A stretch of DNA of 64,000 nucleotides from Parietichytrium sp. I65-24A (GCA_012862575.1 BLSF01000057.1:124001-188000), one strand, 5' to 3'; numbered from the stretch's first letter, positions 31,877 to 42,376 are shown. The notes: generated by a model from the sequence alone, not told the origin. Program-made: numbers and translations.

Positions 31877-33748
31877 ATGGATGAGCGGAGCATTGCAAGC
31901 TCGCGCAGCTCAGAATCTGCAGCCCCATCGCGGCCAAAGTTGAGCTCGACGAAGCTCCGTTCCAAGAGGCGAACGAAATCCCCCATCATCTTGAACGCAG
32001 CACTGTGCAAGTATGAGGCGGTGCGAATTGCAGTGGACAATCTGGAGTGGGTGCTGGATGAAGAGGAGGACGAGTTTGACTCGGTCGAAGCTGCCTCTGC
32101 GGCATCTGAAGACCGGGAATTGTGGAATGTTCTCTGGACCGACAATAGCGTGAGCCCGCAAAGAGCCATGCGGCTCAAGCGGTTCCAAAAAATAAACCAC
32201 TTTCCTGGTATGTACAATCTTGCCCGGAAAGGGGGCCTCGGTAAGCACCTCACGAGATTGGCAAAGTTATTTCCGCTTGACTTTAGCTTCTTTCCCCAAA
32301 CCTGGGTGCTGCCTGCCCAATGGACCGAGTTCAAAGAGAACGTTGACTCTGGAAAGGGCAACAGAACGTACATTATCAAGCCCGACGCCTCGTGCCAGGG
32401 TAAAGGCATTTTCCTTACTCGCTCATACGAAGGCATAAGCACCTCGGAAAGCCTCGTGGCACAGCGTTACCTCCACAAACCACTGCTCATCGACGACTAC
32501 AAATTCGACATGCGCATCTATGTTGTGGTGACCAATGTGAATCCGCTACGAATGTTTCTGTTTGACGAGGGCCTGATTCGAATTTGCACTGAAAAGTACC
32601 TCGAGCCAAAAGGAACAAACCTGGGCAAAACGTGCATGCACTTGACCAACTATGCGGTGAACAAAGGCAACGGAAAATTCGTCTTCAACAACGACTCGAA
32701 AGATGACGGGAAAGGTAACAAACGAAGCTTGGCGTGGTTTTGGAGGTGGCTGGCGGATTCACATGGCCCGGAGGCTGTCAACACTTTGAAAAGTGACATG
32801 AAAGATATGCTCATAAAGACGTTGATATCTGTGCAACCCCTGCTCGCGCATACCTACAAAACGTGCGTTCCGCACTCAGCAAAGTCCGCCCTGGATCGCA
32901 ATGTCCATGGCGGAAACAAGGATTTGACCGAAGATGCTTTTCGCACTTCGCTTTCTAATTGCTTCGAGATTCTCGGCTTTGACGTCTTGGTGGACCGAAA
33001 GTTCAAGCCGTGGCTGATTGAGGTAAACCACTCGCCGAGTTTTGGGATCGACACCCCGCTGGACAAGTCAATTAAAACTCGTTTGATCGAGAGAACTTTA
33101 CGCCTGGTGAATATTTCTGCGACGGACAAGAGCAAAGCCAAGCTTGTGGCAAAGCAGCACGCGCAGTCGCGACTGTACTCCAACTCGAAATCCACGGACA
33201 ATGCAAAGGTGAAAGACCCTATCGTTGGTGAGATTTTAAAACAGCTGAAACGCGAAGCATCGCAGATGAGCGATGGAACCTTTGAGCGAATCTATCCTCC
33301 AGCGTCACAGGAAATGTTCGAATACTTTGAGCCGTATTTTAGAGCGTCTGAAAAACTTTTTACAGAGCATGCTAATGGTACTGCAAGAAAGACTTCTGCC
33401 TCATCAAGCAAACCAGCTTCGAGCGGCAAGGCTCAACCTTCGGCGACTTCGATCGTGCCAGCACATAAAACAAAATTGAAGGCTCCTCCTGCTCGCAAAG
33501 AGCGCGAAGCCGCCTCCAATCGAAGCGGTTCATCAAGGTCGCTAAACTTCGGTCTCCCAAACCCTTCGGCTACGCAGGCGAAAAGTCTAGTACCAAGGCG
33601 CAAGGAGAGCGCCCCGGGAAGGAGCGTTCAAGTATTAAAGTCGACCACTCGCATAGATCTGGAGGCTTTTAAAGCAAAAGGCGTGCAACGTCGCTCTGTC
33701 TTTGATACATACTTGAAGAAAATGCATTCGCATCAGCAAACCTATTAA
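31877..33748 (+). CDS. Tubulin-tyrosine-ligase-like polyglutamylase (TTLL family)
   Basis: 623 residues from the first ATG (31877, AAGATGG). TTLL enzymes use an ATP-grasp fold to add glutamates to tubulin tails, typically on axonemal or basal-body microtubules. Visible motifs: YIIKPDASCQGKGIFL (about 165-180, nucleotide-binding), LHKPLLIDDYKFDMRIYV, CMHLTNYAVNK, and FEILGFDVLVDRKFKPWLIEVNHSPSF (about 362-388, metal and ATP site). A basic Ser/Lys-rich tail follows, like the microtubule-binding extension of TTLL6/7/13-type elongases. The frame is open 69 bases further upstream without an ATG. The acceptor-like GTCGTGCAG at 31801-31809 could join an upstream exon ending in A to make a split ATG, so the N-terminus may be longer. 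It fits the presence of an axonemal dynein gene in the window. Confidence 0.9.
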   Translation: MDERSIASSRSSESAAPSRPKLSSTKLRSKRRTKSPIILNAALCKYEAVRIAVDNLEWVLDEEEDEFDSVEAASAASEDRELWNVLWTDNSVSPQRAMRLKRFQKINHFPGMYNLARKGGLGKHLTRLAKLFPLDFSFFPQTWVLPAQWTEFKENVDSGKGNRTYIIKPDASCQGKGIFLTRSYEGISTSESLVAQRYLHKPLLIDDYKFDMRIYVVVTNVNPLRMFLFDEGLIRICTEKYLEPKGTNLGKTCMHLTNYAVNKGNGKFVFNNDSKDDGKGNKRSLAWFWRWLADSHGPEAVNTLKSDMKDMLIKTLISVQPLLAHTYKTCVPHSAKSALDRNVHGGNKDLTEDAFRTSLSNCFEILGFDVLVDRKFKPWLIEVNHSPSFGIDTPLDKSIKTRLIERTLRLVNISATDKSKAKLVAKQHAQSRLYSNSKSTDNAKVKDPIVGEILKQLKREASQMSDGTFERIYPPASQEMFEYFEPYFRASEKLFTEHANGTARKTSASSSKPASSGKAQPSATSIVPAHKTKLKAPPARKEREAASNRSGSSRSLNFGLPNPSATQAKSLVPRRKESAPGRSVQVLKSTTRIDLEAFKAKGVQRRSVFDTYLKKMHSHQQTY

Positions 33749-33995
33749 TTAAATTTTCTCAACCATGTGATTTTACAGTCCGTTCATCCCTCTTTCTTTT
33801 CGACCGGCATAGAACAAGCGCGTTGAGAAAATCCTCATGATGGTGAAATGAAAATCTTAATAAAAAACTGTCCTTCATTGCTTCTCAGTACTATGCACAA
33901 AAGGTTTGAAAAAGGGTGGCATTTTGCAGCTCGCTGCACTGGAACAAGTTCTCGACTGTTGCACGCGTATAAATTAGACAAACAAATTGCGGGCT

Positions 33996-35195
33996 CTACA
34001 ACTTCTTCGCAGTCCGCCTTTCGTGAATAATAGACTTTGGGTACTGCACTCCGTCCAGTTCCTCGACATAGTGGCAGTCGCGAGCAGTCTTCCACAGTGC
34101 TTTGTGGATAGGGGCTGGGTCGTACTTGTAGTGCGATTTAAGTACAGGGATGAGTGCTTTCGTAGCCTCCTGAGCGTGGTAATGAGGAAGCTCATGAAAG
34201 ATGTGGTGGCAAACGTGGGTACTTCCGATGTGATGGTGCAGCTCATCAATGATCCAAGGATATGGACGATCGATGGTGTTCACTGCACCACGCAGCCAGG
34301 ACCATTCGTCCTCTCCGAAATGTGGCACGCTAGCATCGCTGTGCTGAAGCCATGTGTAGCCCACGAGCCAAGCGTTGACAATCAAATATGGTCCGCCGTA
34401 CATGAGCGCAACGGTTTTTACGCCGTATATTGTTGACGCGTATGCGAGGATGGCGAGCATCCCGAAGATTCCAGCGCTGGAGAGGAAAACCTTGAAGCGG
34501 AGATGCTCTGGGAAGAGCTCGTTGCTTGCAAATGGGCTAAAATGGTTTGGCTTCTTGGAGTACCTCTGCTTGGTGACTGGGCTCCTGCGAGATCCGGTAG
34601 CGTGCCAGAACAAGTACATGAGCCATCCAAAGCCGAGGTGCAGGATAATCTGCAGAAGGACAAATGCATCTTCACCAACGGCGTCGAGAACCTTGGTGTA
34701 CAGTTTGTGCACTTTGCGCTTCAGATCAGGAACGTGACTCTCACCATCCAGCAAATGATTGCATTTGGCGTGGTGAACCTTGTGGGTTCTCTGCCAGGAA
34801 AAGTAAGGAACCAAGAGCGCAGAGTGAGTGAAGAAGCCGACAAAGTCATTGATGAAATTGCTCGAAGAGTATGCATAGTGCCCGCACTCGTGACCAACCA
34901 CCCAAAGGCTGGTCATGATGGTTCCCTGGCACACGGCATAGACCCCCCACAGGAAAAGGTTCACCAAAGTCAAGTCCATGGAGAGTGTGTTGTAGGCCAG
35001 GTAGCCGAACGCTGCAACAAAGGCTGCATCGCGCAGCAGAAAGAATGTGCTTTTCAAGGCTGAGCGCTCGAAGCAGTGTTTAGGAACGGCATCGCGAAGT
35101 TCTTTGACGGAAGGAAGCTTCTCTTCCAACTGAGGTGCGAGGGGGGCCTCGCCGGACTGCCCGACTCCCCTGTGTTTCACTTCGCTCTGACACAT
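33996..35195 (-). CDS. Membrane fatty acid desaturase, delta-12/omega-3 class
   Basis: 399 residues, one exon, ATG at 35195. These ER enzymes insert a double bond into acyl chains with a di-iron centre and cytochrome b5. All three histidine boxes are present: HECGH (102-106), HKVHH (138-142) and HVCHH (327-331). Hydrophobic helices lie between boxes 1 and 2 and boxes 2 and 3. The HECGH first box and WQRTHKVHH second box are typical of delta-12/omega-3 acyl-lipid desaturases (oleate to linoleate). There is no fused cytochrome b5 domain, as expected for this class and unlike delta-4/5/6 front-end enzymes. Regiospecificity cannot be read from sequence alone. It converges with the tubulin ligase gene. 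Confidence 0.93.
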   Translation of the reverse strand: MCQSEVKHRGVGQSGEAPLAPQLEEKLPSVKELRDAVPKHCFERSALKSTFFLLRDAAFVAAFGYLAYNTLSMDLTLVNLFLWGVYAVCQGTIMTSLWVVGHECGHYAYSSSNFINDFVGFFTHSALLVPYFSWQRTHKVHHAKCNHLLDGESHVPDLKRKVHKLYTKVLDAVGEDAFVLLQIILHLGFGWLMYLFWHATGSRRSPVTKQRYSKKPNHFSPFASNELFPEHLRFKVFLSSAGIFGMLAILAYASTIYGVKTVALMYGGPYLIVNAWLVGYTWLQHSDASVPHFGEDEWSWLRGAVNTIDRPYPWIIDELHHHIGSTHVCHHIFHELPHYHAQEATKALIPVLKSHYKYDPAPIHKALWKTARDCHYVEELDGVQYPKSIIHERRTAKKL

Positions 35196-36205
35196 CTTGC
35201 CAGCGGCGCGAGAGATGTACCTCAGAAACCCTCACTCGAAACAAGTCCACTGGACGTCTTTTGGGGACTGCCAACCCGACCAAATCCCGGAGAATCACAC
35301 GCCTGTGAGGTGAAGATGGCCAAAGAGGAGAACTGATGAGGAACATTGTAAACTTGTGTTTGTTCTGCCAACTTGTAGGTGAATCTTACTTGCACTCGTG
35401 AGACAGCGAGTCCGTCATCGGCCAATGCCGTAGCTCTGCCCCAGCCTTCAACGTGGCCAAACTATGTCAAACCGCTCCTCAGCTTGCATAGTTCGTACCA
35501 AGCTTCGCATGACCAAGCAGAAGACGCAAGCCACACCAACGTTTCTGCTAGGGATGCTGGGAATGACTTTGTTTCTTTTTTTCTTTTTTTGCTGGCGCTG
35601 ACTGGGGGTGTCTGTGCAGTAAGAATCACAGAGATCGAGCACCCAAAGCGCACGATCCTTTTGGCAAAGGTTGAGCAAACAACACAACACTCAGCTCTTG
35701 CAGACACAGACAGACAGACACATCTGGACTCTCCGGACTCACTCCATCATGATCGCCACACTCCAAACGCTCCGCAACTTTGCAACTACCAACTGCTCTT
35801 CGAGATCTTTGGCTTCTTTGGCAGAGAAATAAACCAAACTAAATGGGAAGCCGCTCGCATGGTTCGCATGGAGTTGCTGATTGACTGATTATATTCAATC
35901 TCAATGCCTACTTTCGTCTGGTTCCGATGCAATTCGAACCAATTACCGCCGACGGTAGTCTCCGCTGGTCCCCACATCCGTCTTACAGTCAGATAAGTCA
36001 GCCCGTTCACGCTACCGGTACTCACTGTCGGAAGTAGACTCTGTGGTAAAAGTTGGGCGGGGAGCTAGGTGTTGTCTGTTGATCGCGCAATAGGTAAGGG
36101 TGGTAGGCGCGAGGGAGATGCGCTACTACGTAGTGCGAAGACATGTGCAGAACTCGTGTTGACAGTGAAAGGTTTGAATGAACGAACAACTCCATCATTC
36201 ACAGT

Positions 36206-36233
36206 CGATGATCGATGATCGATGATCGATGAT
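36206..36233. repeat. CGATGAT heptamer, four copies
   Basis: Four perfect tandem copies in intergenic DNA. Confidence 0.9.
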
Positions 36234-36420
36234 CGGTGGTCAATGGGATTAATGGGAATGCAGAATGCAGATTGTCAGTGGATGTGCTCCTCCAAGCTCT
36301 TTGAATATAATTGGCAAGGTTTCTTCGTTTCTTCACGGTCAATAGTCGGTCAGTCGAGCTTCACGAGCTTTATTGTCAAACGTTTCTTTTCGATTCGTTC
36401 CACCAAGTTGAGATCATGCC

Positions 36421-36462
36421 TCTGTTTCCTGTTTTCTGTTTTCTGTTTCCTGTTTTCTGTTT
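36421..36462. repeat. Pyrimidine heptamer repeat (TTTTCTG/TTTCCTG)
   Basis: Six imperfect units alternating TTTCCTG and TTTTCTG. Confidence 0.85.
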
Positions 36463-37444
36463 GATCGGAGTAAAAATTTCCAAATCTAATCGTTAAGGAG
36501 GTTGAGCTGGTTGGGAGGGTTGAGCTGGCGATTTGGTGCGGTTGAAAATGATGACGAGCGACGGAGTGTGATGAATGAAGCAAATGCATCGAGATTTTGA
36601 AATGAAATTGGTTTCACACTTCAACATCTTGCCAGCAGTCCGCCTCTTTGGATTCACAAGACGGGTACGACTCGATCCGCTTGCGCTGATATGCGCTGAT
36701 AATCGGAGGTAGCTTCTGTGGCCAGCTCCTCCTGCCTGGCAGCCTTCTTACTCTGACAACTCCGAGACTTTACACCGCGCTCAGCTCGCGCGTCATTTCG
36801 GACGCCCCAATTGCTGGCTAGTCCCATTGGTCTCATTCCTTTGCGCACGCGGTTCCCAATTTCTTTCCTCTCCGTCAGCTCTTGAAGTTCTTGGCTGCCT
36901 GAGGTTCGCCATAGCCTCCACGACCTCCCCTCTCGACGCATCGCGGCATATCGCGAATATCGCGGCAGGATCGGAAGCCCGCGTAAGCAAACATCAGGAA
37001 TCCGAGCAATCGAGTAGCTTGCGAACGCTTCGGAGACTCATTGACAGAATTGACAGTGAATAAAAAGTTTCGTGTCGAACGAACGTTCGTTGAATCGACG
37101 ATGGCAATTGATTTATGCCTGCACACAGTCTTTCAATCCATCAATCAAATCAATCTAACTAAAAAGTTTGGCCGAAGAAGCTCTGCTCCTTTCTTGACTT
37201 GCTTGAATTTTGATTGACATCGAGTTGCAACGAGCTGGAACCACTATTGAAAAATATGTGCCGGTAGGCCCCTCCTTAGGATGGGATGGCGTCAGGTCCT
37301 GACGCGAGGTTGCGGAACGCAATTCGATTCAAGGAAATATTTTCAGATACGTTAATTATTGCTCGTCGTACGATCCGTAATCTCAGATGTGTAACTATTG
37401 ACAACTACTGAATGTTCATGCTCAGATATGCTCAGATGCTCCTG

Positions 37445-37460
37445 GTACTACTGTGAGTAC
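37445..37460 (+). promoter_or_regulatory. Dispersed near-palindrome, one-base-shorter variant
   Basis: GTACTACTGTGAGTAC: copy 1 minus one G. It lies 474 bases upstream of the hotdog-protein ATG and 64 bases before another copy. Confidence 0.3.
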
Positions 37461-37523
37461 TCCTGGTTGACATGAGAAATCCAAAATGTCGATGCGACGC
37501 TGACGTGAGTACTCAGAGTACCG

Positions 37524-37540
37524 GTACTCACAGTCAGTAC
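37524..37540 (-). promoter_or_regulatory. Dispersed near-palindromic 17-mer, exact inverted copy
   Basis: GTACTCACAGTCAGTAC on the plus strand, the exact reverse complement of the 17-mer at 10714. It lies 394 bases upstream of the hotdog-protein ATG. Confidence 0.35.
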
Positions 37541-37691
37541 ATGACATCGGCACACGTACACTTGCTCCACGGTTCGCGCACAGTCAGTCCGAGTCACGGC
37601 CAGTCCGAGCGAAACGTGAGGTCAACTTTTGAAATCCGTGGGATCGGAATTACTCGCTCTCAGTCACGGGTATTGATTACCTTCAGGGGTA

Positions 37692-37722
37692 CTCACTCAC
37701 TCACTCACTCACTCACTCACTC
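37692..37722. repeat. CTCA tetranucleotide microsatellite
   Basis: Seven to eight copies, directly after a GGGTACTCA sequence. Confidence 0.9.
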
Positions 37723-37933
37723 AGAGTCAGTCTTGATGATCTCGATGAGGTCTAGGGGCTCTTAACGGCAGCCGCTACGAGTTATCCACGACAGAGGTCG
37801 AAATCCTGCGGGAGCGAGATAGAGCGCGGACTTGCAGGTGCCGAGTTGTTCAGACCAGAGCGATTTGTGGGCAAAACTGTGTACATTCTCGACGAATTGC
37901 CCTGCAGAGACTGAAGTGCAGTGGAAAGAGACA

Positions 37934-38578
37934 ATGGTGTTGCGCGGCGTCTATCACGCCCTGGCGGGCGTGTTCGAGAGGGAGATGGCGAAACGAAGTG
38001 GGTATGCGCGAGTGCAAGCGCTGAGCAAGCTGGGAGTGTCCAAGCCGCACATTTGGAGGGGGCGAAACTCATTCTTGGATATTGACTTAAATATGCACAT
38101 GAACAACGCGAGCTTTGTTTATCTTTCTGAATTGGCTCGATGGAGAATGTCTGCGGTGAATGGATTGCTTGGTCTGGCAGTCAAGAACAAGCTACAATTC
38201 ATCGTGGGCAGCCAGGCGTTCCGGTATCGATATGCCATCCCGCCGTTCGCAAAGTTTGAGATTCACACGTCAGTTGTAGCAATAGACGACCGTTGGATCT
38301 ACATGGCGCATACGTTCACTGAGCCGCCGCGAAAAGACGGCAAGGATGCCAAAGTCTTTGCCGAAGCAACCGTTCGCGCTATCATCATGCCTTCCAAGAA
38401 AGGCGAAAAACTGTCACCAGATGATCTGCTCGACCAATTAGGGGTCCCTGAGGCGTCCAGAATGCTGCTCAAAGACCCATATGCTGTAGATAGGGTCAAG
38501 ACATTTTTGGCATGGGATCTGGCCACTGAGGCGTCAATGAAAACATTTGGGAAGAAAGTTCCAGACCCAGAGCTGTGA
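37934..38578 (+). CDS. Hotdog-fold thioesterase-like protein (THEM6/4HBT type)
   Basis: 214 residues from the ATG at 37934 (ACAATGG); the in-frame TTG upstream is ignored. The segment FLDIDLNMHMNNASFVYLSELARW (about 47-70) matches the DxxxHxNN signature of 4-hydroxybenzoyl-CoA-type hotdog enzymes, with Asp51 the likely catalytic or structural acid. It most resembles THEM6-like eukaryotic proteins. Downstream hydrophobic strands (QFIVGSQAFRYRYAIPPFAKFEIHT and WIYMAHTF) fit the hotdog beta-sheet. Acyl-CoA hydrolysis is inferred from the family; many THEM6-like proteins have no proven substrate. No signal peptide is evident. Confidence 0.78.
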   Translation: MVLRGVYHALAGVFEREMAKRSGYARVQALSKLGVSKPHIWRGRNSFLDIDLNMHMNNASFVYLSELARWRMSAVNGLLGLAVKNKLQFIVGSQAFRYRYAIPPFAKFEIHTSVVAIDDRWIYMAHTFTEPPRKDGKDAKVFAEATVRAIIMPSKKGEKLSPDDLLDQLGVPEASRMLLKDPYAVDRVKTFLAWDLATEASMKTFGKKVPDPEL

Positions 38579-38869
38579 ATATGACGACGACGACAACGAG
38601 TATATTTGCTTTATATTTTTTTACAAATGGTCGATCAGCAGGAGACACCTTCAACTCCCAATGTTAGAAATTGCACTTGAGGAAATGTGAGTAGTATAAC
38701 TTTGCGCCGCAAAAACGAGTACCACGACGAATTCGTTCGAGAGACACGGTCTTTTCTCGCCGACTAAGCATACGCTTAAGATAAGCAATGAAAAGAATTT
38801 TCGACGGCGCAAACGTACTTCATTCAGGGCACAACCTCTTCTTCGAGTGGAGTCCACCTTCTCATCACG

Positions 38870-39787
38870 CTATATGCTACCTGCCGTGGGATCCCCCACA
38901 ACAATACCAGCACTCCCTTCCGCTTCAGAAGAAGGAGGAGTTGACTCCATTACCTTCTTATCTTGCTCCAACTTGACAATGTTCGCCAAACACTCACCAA
39001 TGATAACTTTGAAGGATCTCATCTCCAGTCCCAAGTCTTTACCCCACTGTAAGACTGTTTCTGTTTTTATTGGCGCGGTGGGCTGTGCGACCAATATTTG
39101 TTGAGCAGCTGCCAGCAAAACAATAAGCCCGGCTCTTTGACCGATGTCGTCGTGCACTAAGCTGGGAACAGGGAGCTTTGCGAGAACCTGCAAGGCCTTC
39201 ATCACATTGGCCGTAGTCATCACGTACAAGGGATGTTCCGCGTACGCCACGCCACTCAGAGGCACCAACTCTTTCTCGGAGTCATAGTACGCCGGGCTGT
39301 CCGGTCTCAAGATGTTCAAAACAGACTTTAGTCCAAAGGTCGACAATGCTCCAAGTTGCGCAAGCGTGGGTTGTGAAGAAAACGCAAGCGTGTCAGTGAC
39401 CTTTATCATGCTCGCGTCTGGCGCAGGAGGAAACGTTGGGCTTGGGCATGGCCGCATGGCCAGGTCAATGAGTTTGTTGCGCAATACATTATACCCTCCT
39501 TTGCAGGTCATGTCCAGCCCAATGAACGCCGTGGCGTCCCCGATGTACTCTTCATTGAAAAACACATGCGGCACTGTGAACGTTCCAGTCGTGCGAATAC
39601 AGAATGCGGCATACGCGCCCTCTTTGGCGCAGTTTACCCTCTTAATCTCAATATTCGGCGCCTCCCCGTGCTCGTTAACTTTCCCATCCAATTCCTGCAG
39701 CACGCAGTCTTTGAACTTTTCCAGAATCCCATGCACCTTGCGGCAGTACGAGCAATTATCCTTCTCAAATATCGTCACCAGCCCCAT
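38870..39787 (-). CDS. Glutaredoxin fused to a DUF442-type pseudophosphatase domain
   Basis: 305 residues from the ATG at 39787; a TTG six codons upstream is less likely. Residues 1-105 are a glutaredoxin: NCSYC with Cys12 and Cys15, FTVPHVFFNEEYIGD with the cis-Pro motif. Residues about 125-265 match DUF442 (the phosphatase-like domain of bacterial Blh proteins): LAFSSQPTLAQLGAL, then a GLKSVLNILRPD strand, then LVHDDIGQRAGL. In active relatives the last block is a HCxxGxR-type P-loop; here the Cys position is Asp213, with Gly216 and Arg218 kept. The second half is therefore probably catalytically dead and may bind a phosphate or other anion. In bacteria DUF442 is often found with sulfide and persulfide genes, so a thiol or sulfur role is a reasonable inference. 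No targeting peptide is clear. Confidence 0.8.
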   Translation of the reverse strand: MGLVTIFEKDNCSYCRKVHGILEKFKDCVLQELDGKVNEHGEAPNIEIKRVNCAKEGAYAAFCIRTTGTFTVPHVFFNEEYIGDATAFIGLDMTCKGGYNVLRNKLIDLAMRPCPSPTFPPAPDASMIKVTDTLAFSSQPTLAQLGALSTFGLKSVLNILRPDSPAYYDSEKELVPLSGVAYAEHPLYVMTTANVMKALQVLAKLPVPSLVHDDIGQRAGLIVLLAAAQQILVAQPTAPIKTETVLQWGKDLGLEMRSFKVIIGECLANIVKLEQDKKVMESTPPSSEAEGSAGIVVGDPTAGSI

Positions 39788-40014
39788 CTTGCTGCTACTT
39801 GTCAACTACTTTGGCACTCCCGCCCGCACTCCCCACACTCCCGGAAGGGACACCTGCAACCTGCACACCTACGCAGTGCCCTCTCGCTCTCAGACAGCAG
39901 CGCAACAGGCTCCGTGGCTAGCAAATGCGACCAACGCCAATGGCCAATGGCAAAACAGCGGCCCAGCACACGTGCGTACCGGTACAGTACCACTCTGCGT
40001 CTCTGCTCGGAAGT

Positions 40015-40050
40015 GTGCTGCTGCTGCTGCTGCTGCTGCTGTTGTTGTTG
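40015..40050. repeat. TGC/TGT trinucleotide microsatellite
   Basis: About nine CTG/TGC copies running into three TTG copies. Confidence 0.85.
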
Positions 40051-40774
40051 TCTACACTAACTTACTGAACATGGCATGGCCCTCTCTCTCTCTTCTGTTG
40101 CACACTTGCCAACTCACATGAAAGGTCACTGGTACTCTATACATGAGTGGTACTCTAGAGAATTTAGAATTTATGTATTCTATGAGAAATGCTTAGAGTG
40201 CCGGACCACGATCGGGGGAATCGGGGGAAAGGATGGCCGAGTACCACTCGCCTTTATCTACGTGAACTGCGCCGAATAATACTTTCTCGCTCGGGTCCGA
40301 GAATGCCCGGTTCCTCGGTTCCGTGCCTTCCAACTCTGTCGCAGAGCTTTGTTTCATCTCTAATCTAAAGCTCAGCGAAAAGCTTGTCCAGCTTGCAATG
40401 CAGACTCTCCTTTTGCGCACGAGACCTTCTCGAAACGTTACATCCGCACGAGCACCGGCAAGCTCATTCTTTCTTTTCTCTTTGTCTTTCCTTCCCCTCA
40501 TTCTCCTGCGTCTTGTTGATACCAATTGCCACATGCCACATGCCACGCATACCAGAAGCCAAATCCCAAAAAGTTGAATTTTGAAGATTACATTAACCCT
40601 CGAGCCTCGGACTACCCTTTCGCCTAACTGGACGCCCTGGCGAGATGAAACCGACATTAACAGTAAGTAGAACTTAAAAGAAATATGTGGTTCGTTCATT
40701 CGTTCATCCATTGTTTTCATTGCTCGAGTTGAGTTGTTTGTGCGAGTAAGTTATTGCGAGACCTGCGACGAAGA

Positions 40775-40836
40775 GACACACACACATACAGACATAGAGA
40801 CAGACAGACACACACACAGAGAGAGAGAGAGAGAGC
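40775..40836. repeat. Compound CA, GACA and GA microsatellite
   Basis: CA repeats, then CAGA units, then CA, then GA; the last block resembles the GA tract ahead of the chromatin gene. Confidence 0.85.
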
Positions 40837-41068
40837 TGCAGCGACTGGCTTGGTGCGAGGTCGTGCGTGCTACTGGAGCAAAGTTGTGGGAACGAGCCGA
40901 GGTGGCGAATGACAAGTGACACTGGGAGGAGATAAGGGCTCTGCACGACGCGGTAAAGTCGGCAAGTTGGGAGCAAAGAAACCAACCAAGCTGAAAGGTA
41001 CGGCGAGGAACCGCAGCGAAGGGGGAAAGGGAGAAAGGGGGAAAGCGCGCCTCTCAAAGGCGGGGAAA

Positions 41069-42376
41069 ATGGCGACGTTCGATCCGTTGGAGATTCTGAG
41101 GCGAGTGCGGGGAGAGGTGCAAGTCGTGCATGTGAATAGGAGCGGATCGAAGGCAGACATGCTCACGAGACGTGAGGAGGATGAAGATGGTGACGATGGA
41201 GGTAAAATGCGGAGCTCGAAAGGCGAGGCGCAAGTGAATAGATTCACCGCGAGGCTCCAGGAGATACCAAAGGATTTGATACAGAAGCCAGTCGGCCCTG
41301 CCACACTGGAGTCAATCGCCCAGTTGCAATATGATCTTGCGATTGCGCATTCACGCTTAGCGACGCAAGAGCTAGAAATTGCGGAACTCACCGAAACACG
41401 ACGCTTGCTAGAGGAAAGATGCGAGTCGCATAAAGCGGAAAAGTCCAGGTGGCGACTGGAGAAATATGCGTTAGAGCAGGACTTGGAAACAACACGAAGA
41501 GGGCTCAGGGATGCGCTCAGCAAATTAAGCTCCACCGAAGAGGTGCTTGACCGTTTCAAATCTGAGCGGCAATCCCTTTCGCGGATTTCAATGTCAGGGT
41601 ATGGTAACGGGTCCGACGTAGCGAGTGAAAGTAGCTTTAATCACAGCACAACGGACCACCACGCGGTATTCATACCGCGCAGCAATTTCCGTTCTCCCGC
41701 AGAGACGGCCTATCACCACTCGCCCGGTAAAAGCAGCGAGATGATGGTTTCGCCAGTGTCTAATTCACCACCTCCACCGCCCCCACCAATACTCGGCTCG
41801 CATCTCGAACTTCAGATTCATCCCATGGTGGGAGAGAGGAATATGCGCTCCCCTTCTACCGCAAGCCTTTCAAAGGAAACAGAGTCACTACATTCGGACT
41901 TTGGCTTTGGGGGGAGAGGTCCGCGGAGTGTGAGATCTGACACGAATAGCAAGCGGTCTCCATCGTCCAAGCGACCACCGTTTATTGGGACCAGTCGCCA
42001 GGGATCCTTGTTCGAGGACTCCGTATTTAATGTAGAGAATAAAATTGCGCGCGACCAAAAAAAGTCAGCGGAGGACTTTCGCAGACAAGCCAAGTCGAAC
42101 TCGGCGGAAATCAGTTCGAGATTGGGGGACTTGCAGGATATCGACGAGGCGAGTAGCGCCTTTGGAGGGAACAAAAGCCAGCCTTCTCTCCGCGATCGAC
42201 GGATGAACTCTCTTTCTTCGTTTGCTTCGGCTAGCGCTTTAATAAGGCAGAACGATAAGAGCCAAGGCGACAGAAGAGCATACGAAAACCGTCTCCGCAT
42301 CCCGCCGTCGGTTCGGGAGACCAGCCGACAGAAACCAATTTCGTCAAAGCCACACGTCAGCCTTGACCTGGATTAG
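41069..42376 (+). CDS. Hypothetical coiled-coil protein
   Basis: 435 residues from the ATG at 41069 (AAAATGGCG). The upstream in-frame sequence to 40916 begins with GTG and is very basic, so it is probably leader. Residues about 85-185 form a heptad-rich coiled coil (SIAQLQYDLAIAHSRLATQE, EIAELTETRRLLEERCE). The remainder is Ser/Pro/Arg-rich, with a short poly-Pro stretch (about 230-240) and a second helical patch near 330-365. No catalytic motif, signal peptide or membrane helix. Not recognised; a cytoskeletal or scaffold protein is plausible. Confidence 0.65.
   Translation: MATFDPLEILRRVRGEVQVVHVNRSGSKADMLTRREEDEDGDDGGKMRSSKGEAQVNRFTARLQEIPKDLIQKPVGPATLESIAQLQYDLAIAHSRLATQELEIAELTETRRLLEERCESHKAEKSRWRLEKYALEQDLETTRRGLRDALSKLSSTEEVLDRFKSERQSLSRISMSGYGNGSDVASESSFNHSTTDHHAVFIPRSNFRSPAETAYHHSPGKSSEMMVSPVSNSPPPPPPPILGSHLELQIHPMVGERNMRSPSTASLSKETESLHSDFGFGGRGPRSVRSDTNSKRSPSSKRPPFIGTSRQGSLFEDSVFNVENKIARDQKKSAEDFRRQAKSNSAEISSRLGDLQDIDEASSAFGGNKSQPSLRDRRMNSLSSFASASALIRQNDKSQGDRRAYENRLRIPPSVRETSRQKPISSKPHVSLDLD

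Larger units (their letters stand above)
35196..37933. other. Long divergent intergenic region with repeats
   Basis: 2.7 kb between divergent starts. It holds CGATGAT heptamers (36206-36233), a TTTTCTG-type tract (36421-36462), two GTAC-type near-palindromes (37445-37460, 37524-37540) and a CTCA microsatellite (37692-37722). Frames of up to 170 codons here lack protein-like features. Confidence 0.6.
39788..41068. other. Divergent intergenic region with microsatellites
   Basis: 1.28 kb. It holds a TGC/TGT triplet tract (about 40015-40050) and a CA/GACA/GA tract (about 40775-40836). The latter ends about 230 bases before the coiled-coil gene's ATG. No gene was recognised. Confidence 0.6.
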
